From Ophiocordyceps camponoti-saundersi (nom. inval.) (Eukaryota; Ascomycota; Sordariomycetes; Hypocreales; Ophiocordycipitaceae), in contig PDHQ01000324.1 in the NCBI GenBank assembly GCA_003339415.1, positions 1 through 36,115 on the forward strand: 36,115 bases of DNA, read 5' to 3'. Positions 30,815-36,115 of this stretch are shown here, piece after piece (position 1 is the first letter of the stretch; every line of letters begins with the position of its first letter). The translations under genes were made by a program, and so were the position numbers. Below the pieces are notes generated by a model. It saw nothing but the letters and a program-made list of their open reading frames with translations, made no database searches and was not told where the DNA came from.

Positions 30815-31163
30815 TATTATAGCCTATAAGTACGTTAAGTAAATAATAATATTAGTATTATAAATAAAGATTCTAAGCTAAGGGGAGAAAAGAGAAAAAG
30901 AGAAAAAACTCTCGTAGGCGGAATCCTAGTAGAATAGATAAGGGCACGTGCTAGTAAGGATAGGAAAGGGTATAGAAATCTACTTAGAAATCTTAGTAAT
31001 TTCTAGGTAAGTAAACGGTTATATTTCTTAGTAATTTCCCTTAAGGTCTTTCCGGGTAATTTTACGATAAGGATTTCCGGGGTTACGTAAGGTCTTATCG
31101 GAAATCCTCGGAAATTACTATAAAAGATATAAGGAAATCCGGGAGGAAACCTAGCGTATAATA
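30815..31163 (-). repeat. Right (5') LTR of Gypsy-2
   Basis: Direct repeat of 25195-25543. Its first bases are TA instead of TG, while internally it keeps some CpG-containing blocks (TTTCCGGGTAATTTTACG, GGGGTTACGTAAGG) that the left copy has lost. The two copies were thus mutated independently. Confidence 0.9.
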
Positions 31164-32470
31164 AGCGGGAGATAACTATAAAAAATAGCTATAGTAAATA
31201 TATAAGGGCGGGAGATAATTATAAAAAATAATTATAGTAAGTATATAAGGGCGGGAGATAACTATAGTAAGTATAGCGGCGAGAGATCACTATTATAGTA
31301 AGTATATAGCGGCGAGAGATAATTATAAAAGATAATTATAGCGAGTATATAGGGGCGGGAGATAATTATAGTAAGTATAATAGTAATAACTATAATAAGT
31401 ATATAAGGGTAAAAGATAACTATAGCGGGCATAGTAATAATAATTATAATAAGTATATAATAGCGAGAGATAATTATAAGAGATAATTATAATAAATATA
31501 TAAAGGTAGGAGATAATTATAAGAGATAATTATAGCGGGCACGGCGGCGAGAGATAACTATAAGAGATAACTATAGTAAATATATAAAGGCGGGAGATAA
31601 TTATAAAAGATAATTATAGCAGGCACGGCGGCGAGAGATAACTATTATAGCGGGTATATAATAGCGAGAGATAATTATAAGAAATAATTATAATAAGTAT
31701 AATAGTAAGAGATAACTATAAGAGATAATTATAGCGGGCATAGTAATAGTAATTATAATAAGTATATAAAAGTAGAAGATAATTATAATAAGTATAGTAA
31801 TAGTAATTATAATAAGTATATAGTAGTAAGAGATAATTATAAGAGATAACTATAATAAGTATATAAGAGCAGGAGATAATTACGGTAAGTATAGCGGCGA
31901 GAGATAATTATAAGAGATAACTACGGCGGGTATAGCGGCGAGAGATAACTACTATAGCAGGTATATAGCGGTAAGAGATAACTATAAGAGATAACTATAG
32001 TAAGTATATAAGGGCGGGAGATAATTATAGTAAGTATAGCGGCGAGAGATAACTATTATAGCGGGCATATAGCGGCGAAAGATAACTATTACGGTAAATA
32101 TATAGCGGCGAGAAATAATTATAAGAGATAATTATAATAAGTATATAAAGGCGGGAGATAACTATAGTAAGTATAGCGGCGAGAGATAACTATAAGAAAT
32201 AACTATAGTAAGTATAATAGTAAGAAATAGCTATAGCGGGCATAGTAATAGTAACTATAATAAGTATATAAAGGTAAAAGATAACTACGGTAAGTATAGC
32301 GGCGGGAGATAATTATAAGAGATAGCTATAGCGGGTATATAATAGTAAGAGATAATTATAAAAGATAATTATAGCAGGCATATAAGGGCGGGAGATAACT
32401 ATAATAAGTACTTAGTAACAGGAGATAATTACTTAATATATATAGTAGCGGGAGATAACTAAGTATAAAT
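31164..32470. repeat. GCGGGAGATAACTATA satellite, right arm
   Basis: About 1.3 kb of modular tandem repeats. Frequent modules are GCGGGAGATAACTATAGTAA, GTATA(TA), GCGGCGAGAGATAACTATA and AGAGATAACTATA, combined in varying order, so unit length varies rather than showing one period. CG is kept and CA/TG nearly absent, so the array is fully RIPed. No gene. Confidence 0.8.
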
Positions 32471-32644
32471 ATATATAAGCACTAGTATATATAAGTACTA
32501 AGTAGTATAAGTTAATTTTATAAAAATTATATATAAAAAGTAATTAACTTTTAATATATTCGGTAACTAAAGCTATACTTATAGAAATATAGCTAGATTA
32601 GGACCTTAGCTTATATAAAAGAGGGGGATAAGTTCCCCTCTTAA
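32471..32644. repeat. Minisatellite remnant plus ~141-bp repeat, copy R3
   Basis: Two minisatellite-like units (AGCACTAGTATATATAAG) are followed from 32502 by a third copy of the R1/R2 repeat, more diverged in its 3' half but still ending in a dyad (GAGGGGGATAAGTTCCCCTC at 32621-32640). Confidence 0.7.
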
Positions 32645-32654
32645 GTATATTATT

Positions 32655-33050
32655 AATATTATAAGTAATAAGTAAATTAAAGTACTAAGTATACTAAAAA
32701 TACTATAAATAGTAAGTAGATTAAGGTGCTAAGTATACTAAAAATACCGTAAGTAGTAAGTAGATTAAAGTGCCGAGTATACTAAAGATACTATAAGTAG
32801 TAAGCAGATTAAGGTACTAAATATACTAAAGATATTATAAGTAGTAAGTAGATTAAAGTACTAAGTATACTAAAGATACTATAAGTAGTAAGCAGATTAA
32901 GGTGCTAAGTATACCGAAGATACTATAAGTAATAAGCAAATTAAGGTGCTAAGTATACTAAAGATATTATAAGTAGTAAGTAAATTAAAGTGCTAAGTAT
33001 ACTAAAGATACTATTAGTAGTAAGCAGATTAAAATATTAAGTATATTAAA
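32655..33050. repeat. 44-bp satellite, nine units in exact phase
   Basis: Consensus unit in three pieces: AAGTAGTAAGTAGATTAA, AGTGCTAAGTATACTAAA, GATACTAT. The TTAA in each unit begins at 32677, 32721, 32765, 32809, 32853, 32897, 32941, 32985 and 33029, a constant 44-bp step with no insertion or deletion. Substitutions between units are mainly A/G and C/T. Confidence 0.9.
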
Positions 33051-33414
33051 ATTTAATTAAAGTTACTTTATATTATAAAGCTTTATATATAATATCTTAC
33101 TAATAGTATATAATAAGTAAATTTATATACTAAGCGTATTATTAATATTTAGTAAGTAGTAAGTAGTAAGTTATAATAATTTAAAATATAAATACTAGTT
33201 AAAAGTACTATTCTTATTATATAAGCAGTATTTATTATATAAATAGCTTAATAATATATTTTATATAATAAGTAATAAATTTAGAACTTTTATATATTTT
33301 ATAAATCCTACGCTTATAGCGACGCGGATATAGACCTCCTATTCTTATATTATAAGCGAACTCTACTCTTTCCGTTACTTCGTAGCGATAGCCTCGAGCC
33401 GCGCCCGAAGCGGC
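33051..33414. other. AT-rich spacer, nothing recognised
   Basis: Mostly A and T to about 33300, with a few GTAGTAAGTAGTAAG triplet-like runs near 33150 that resemble part of the 44-bp unit. From about 33380 it becomes GC-richer (GCCTCGAGCCGCGCCCGAAG) as the LINE begins. Confidence 0.4.
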
Positions 33415-34665
33415 TCCGGGAGGGAGGGTAACGCTATATAGGTTAATCGTAACCGCGAAAATTTTTTACCCGGAATATAGCTCTACTCCGAATCGTAGTA
33501 AACTTAAACCTAAAAGTTTACCGCACCTCTTACCTTATTAAAAGCTAAGGCGAGTATTAGTAAGATTATTTCGGGAGACGCCTTAGTCTTTATATAGGTA
33601 ATTATCGAATAAATAGCGGAGTTTAAAAAAGTCCGGGAAGGCGCCCCCCCTACTCTAACTCCGTTAATTAATAGTATTTCCTTAGCTATTATAGCTACGG
33701 TTTCCTCTCTATTTTATAGCTTTAGGGGGAGCGGAACTCCTTCGATATAAGCTATAGTTATAGCTAGAGCGCCGGAGAAGATTATTAAAAAATAGGTTCT
33801 TAAGTAATATAAGCGTTAGCTTATAATTCGCTTTAATTTTATCGCTACTCCGCTCTAAGTCCGAGGCCTTAAGGTAACTATAATAAGTATTAATTATAAA
33901 CTCTATAAATAAAGCTAAGCTTTTATAATAAGGAAACTACCTAGCGGCGATATTACGGTAATATTCTAAGATACTATTTATAAGCTTTAGTCCGATCTAA
34001 GGTAGCTCCGTGCTACTTTCGGAGAAAAGGTATACTTAACTAGCGGAGGTTATATTTTTATTATAAAAGGGGTGCTAGCGCGGGCCTTATAATAAGGCGG
34101 TAAGGAAGCTTTTTAGAAAGAAATTAAGTTATTAAATAAGGTTTTAGTAATATAATTATATACGAAGAGATATTATTTAGAAACTTAGCGGAGTTTTCTT
34201 ATAGTTATTATTAATAATATAATAAATATAAACTAAATCTATAATAGGGGTATAGTAATATAAGCGGAGATTTTTAATATGGAACCTTATAAGCTAAAAG
34301 TTTAACCTTAGTAATACTTTAAGTATTACTAACTTAGATATATCGCTAAATATTATATAGCGAAATTATAATATAACTAATACTCCGCCTTTTTATACGC
34401 GGAGGGCGAGTTAGCTTACCTTATAGCGTATAGAAAAAGACCGCACTATTACTTTTTTTATCGGGGGACTTACCTTAGGTAAAGTTAACTTTACCCTAAA
34501 ATAAGAGCGGCGTAGGACCGGGCGAAGGATACTTATACTTCCTAACCTTAGAGATTCGCAGATCGGAACTCCGTATATACCGCCCCTCCTCCCCCTCCGG
34601 CGCCGACCGGAGTTTAATAGTAGCCGGGGCGGAAACGCTAGAGAGCGAATATAATAGCTCCGCCT
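33415..34665 (+). pseudogene. RIPed ORF1 (gag-like) of a Tad1-type LINE
   Basis: One plus-strand frame (codon first base at positions 3n+1) stays in phase from at least 33550 to about 34660 with only TAA/TAG stops. It shows KLPSGDITVIFQ near 33935, ATFGEKVYLTSGGY near 34012, and a zinc-knuckle relic at 34315-34356 (Y-F-K-Y-Y-Q-L-R-Y-I-A-K-Y-Y, the spacing of CX2CX4HX4C with all ligands turned to Tyr). Further Cys/His-like positions follow, then KIRAAQDRAKDTYTS, a block typical for the end of the knuckle region in Tad1-like ORF1, and a proline run PPPPPAPTG. ORF1 is the RNA-binding protein of the LINE particle. No endonuclease or RT of ORF2 follows, so the element is cut off at its 3' side. 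Confidence 0.7.
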
Positions 34666-35130
34666 CCGACCCCCTCTCTAAACTTATTTATAGCTCCGCT
34701 ATAATAATTAGGCCGCTTTTCGGGATTAGCTATAGCGGGGTTTATTACGGGCTAGTAAAACCTTTATATATTCCTTAATTATATTAATAAAGCCTCGATC
34801 GAATAGATTATTTAGGATATTATAATTAAGCGCGGAGATTTAGTTTATAATAATAATAACGCTTAGGAAGATAAGTAACTATACGAACTTTATACCGGAC
34901 CTAGCTTACGCGTACTCTTATTACTATAGACTCCGCTTTAGAGGAAATATTAGCTTCCTAATTACTTATTATTACTAAACTTATCTAAGGTATAAAGTGC
35001 CGGGTGCGGACCTAATCCGGCCCTAAACTAAGGTAACGCTTAAGGGGAGGGTTTTACTCTAAGTTCTCCGGTTTTTCCTACTCTTAGAATATATATAAGA
35101 TAGTTCTAAGCTATATATTAGGCATATTAG
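34666..35130 (+). other. Possible ORF1 tail of the LINE
   Basis: GC content and the same frame continue for some distance with TAA/TAG only, for example LSKV near 34985, but I find no recognisable domain and no start of an ORF2 endonuclease. It is probably the C-terminal part of ORF1 or the ORF1-ORF2 junction in decayed form. Confidence 0.35.
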
Positions 35131-36115
35131 CGTATAAATATTATTATTATTTATAATAAGTAAAAATACTAGTATTTAGTATTTAAATTATAGCTAAACT
35201 TTAAAAAGTTAAATATTAAATAATAAGATAAGATAATAAAGATAAGAATAATAAATAAAATTCTTAAGATAAGAAGAATAGTTAGAGATAGTTAAAAATA
35301 GAAAGAAATATTAGCTATTATAAATAAAGGAAGCTAATAGAATATAATAGAATAGAATAAAGCTATTCTATTCGCTAAAAGATATAGTAGATTTAAAATT
35401 AAGGGTTAATTTTAAAGTAGGAATTTAATTTTAAAGTAAAAGAATACGATAAAAGTAAATAGAATAAGATAAAGCTATTCTATTTGCTAGTATATTTATA
35501 ATATAAAGCTTCTATAATATTCTATAGCTTTCTAGTTAGCTTATATAATTAGATAGTTTCTTAGAAAAGGAAAACTATAAAAGGAAGGCTTCCTTCCCTT
35601 AAAGGGTCTTTCCTTTCCTTCTTCTCTAAGCTTTTAATCTAAACAATTTGCACCTTAAAAGCCTACTCTCTATAACCTTCCCCTGCCTTATAAGATATTC
35701 CTATTTAGGAAGTTCTTACTTATTTATACTTCGTAAATTTCCTATTCCGGCTACTTATTACCTGGTTAAAGTAAGTAAAGCCTCTTACCTTCTTATTACC
35801 CCTTTTCTCTCTTTATCTTTAGAAGCTTAAATTAAGGGCTATAAGTAAGATTAGGTAATTATAGGTACGATCTATAATACGTTAAAAGCTTCTTTATTAC
35901 TATAACTGCCCTATAAGTATAAAGAATAAAAAGAGAGTGTACTAAAGAATTCCTTTTCTAGAAAAATAGAAAAATAGAAAAATAGTACTTTTTTAATCGC
36001 ATATATCTCCACGAAAATAAAAGGTAAAAATCTACTATTTTCTTTCCTAATTAGGAAATAAGCGGCGCTACCTAGTAGTATATAATATATCTAATATAAC
36101 CTCCCCTGCACCCCC
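35131..36115. other. AT-rich end of the window, small duplications only
   Basis: No gene. A block AATAGAATAAAGCTATTCTATTCGCTA at about 35350-35378 (described as AATAGAATAAAGC plus TATTCTATTCGCTA) returns at about 35459-35489. A dyad GGAAGGCTTCC lies near 35583-35593 (AAAAGGAAGGCTTCCTTCCCTT). A GAAAAATA triplet runs at 35959-35983, and a TCCTAATTAGGA palindrome lies at 36045-36056. The 60-codon ATG frame at 35648-35830 is compositionally biased and not credible as a gene. Confidence 0.4.

Larger units (their letters stand above)
25195..31163 (-). mobile_element. Complete RIPed Gypsy element in a satellite array (Gypsy-2), 5.97 kb
   Basis: Two 349-bp LTRs (25195-25543 and 30815-31163) bound a minus-strand interior. 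The interior has a gag zinc-knuckle relic (29618-29659), an RT catalytic box (28021-28060), the post-RT region typical of Gypsy (about 27550-27850) and an integrase core (26300-26700). The target duplication is GGCGG at 25190-25194 and AGCGG at 31164-31168, a 5-bp duplication in which one G became A. Satellite DNA of the same type lies on both sides. All coding frames are broken by TAA/TAG. Confidence 0.9.

Noticed and set aside
32655..33050. CRISPR-like regular spacing of the 44-bp units
   Set aside because: The whole 44-bp unit is repeated with no unique spacers, and the host is a fungus; it is an ordinary satellite.
35648..35830. 60-codon plus-strand open frame
   Set aside because: Biased composition in AT-rich DNA, with no motif and no context that supports a gene.
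1..36115. tRNA or rRNA genes
   Set aside because: No cloverleaf with A- and B-box sequence and no rRNA-like conserved stretch was noticed on either strand by eye. A dedicated scan was not possible.

Overview
The window looks like a repeat-rich, probably heterochromatic piece of a filamentous ascomycete (Pezizomycotina) genome. Two observations point there. One is a HET-domain gene with a short fungal-type intron. The other is extreme repeat-induced point mutation (RIP): long blocks have almost no CpA or TpG dinucleotides (the first CA is at base 380), CpG is kept, and former CAA/CAG/TGG codons read as TAA/TAG. Species cannot be told from the sequence.

Layout. (1) 1-13555 is a RIP-destroyed block. 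It holds a Gypsy integrase fragment (1-581) and a very long Gypsy element on the minus strand (582-12850, LTRs of about 620 bp) with gag, protease, RT, RNase H and integrase relics. Downstream of pol this element also carries about 4 kb with two unrecognised, divergently oriented reading frames. (2) 13556-17860 is normal-composition DNA but a mosaic of broken pieces: a hAT 5' part with BED finger, a Copia-like gag piece, an NLR (NACHT-type) N-terminal piece, a Cys-rich hypothetical gene piece, and two hAT 3' parts. (3) 17999-22305 is the only intact gene pair: a TPR-like protein (minus) and a HET-domain protein (plus). They diverge from a 387-bp intergenic region that contains a duplicated module of about 104 bp. 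(4) 22822-24460 is a minisatellite with a GGCACCGGCA core that grades from CACACA-rich (unmutated) to TATATA-rich (RIPed). A 319-bp TA-flanked MITE interrupts it. (5) 24461-32650 has diverged satellite DNA and three copies of a ~141-bp repeat, split by a complete 5.97-kb Gypsy element (25195-31163, minus strand, 349-bp LTRs, RIPed target duplication). (6) 32655-33050 is a satellite with an exact 44-bp period. (7) 33415-34665 is a RIPed ORF1 of a Tad1-like LINE. The rest, to 36115, is AT-rich with no recognisable gene.

How it fits together. The TPR/HET pair is a small gene island between RIPed blocks, a usual setting for fungal incompatibility genes. The nearby NLR fragment suggests the locus once held, or received, more of the same machinery. 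All statements about RIPed proteins rest on reading the frames by eye and treating TAA/TAG as former Gln/Trp codons. Boundaries marked approximate are exactly that.
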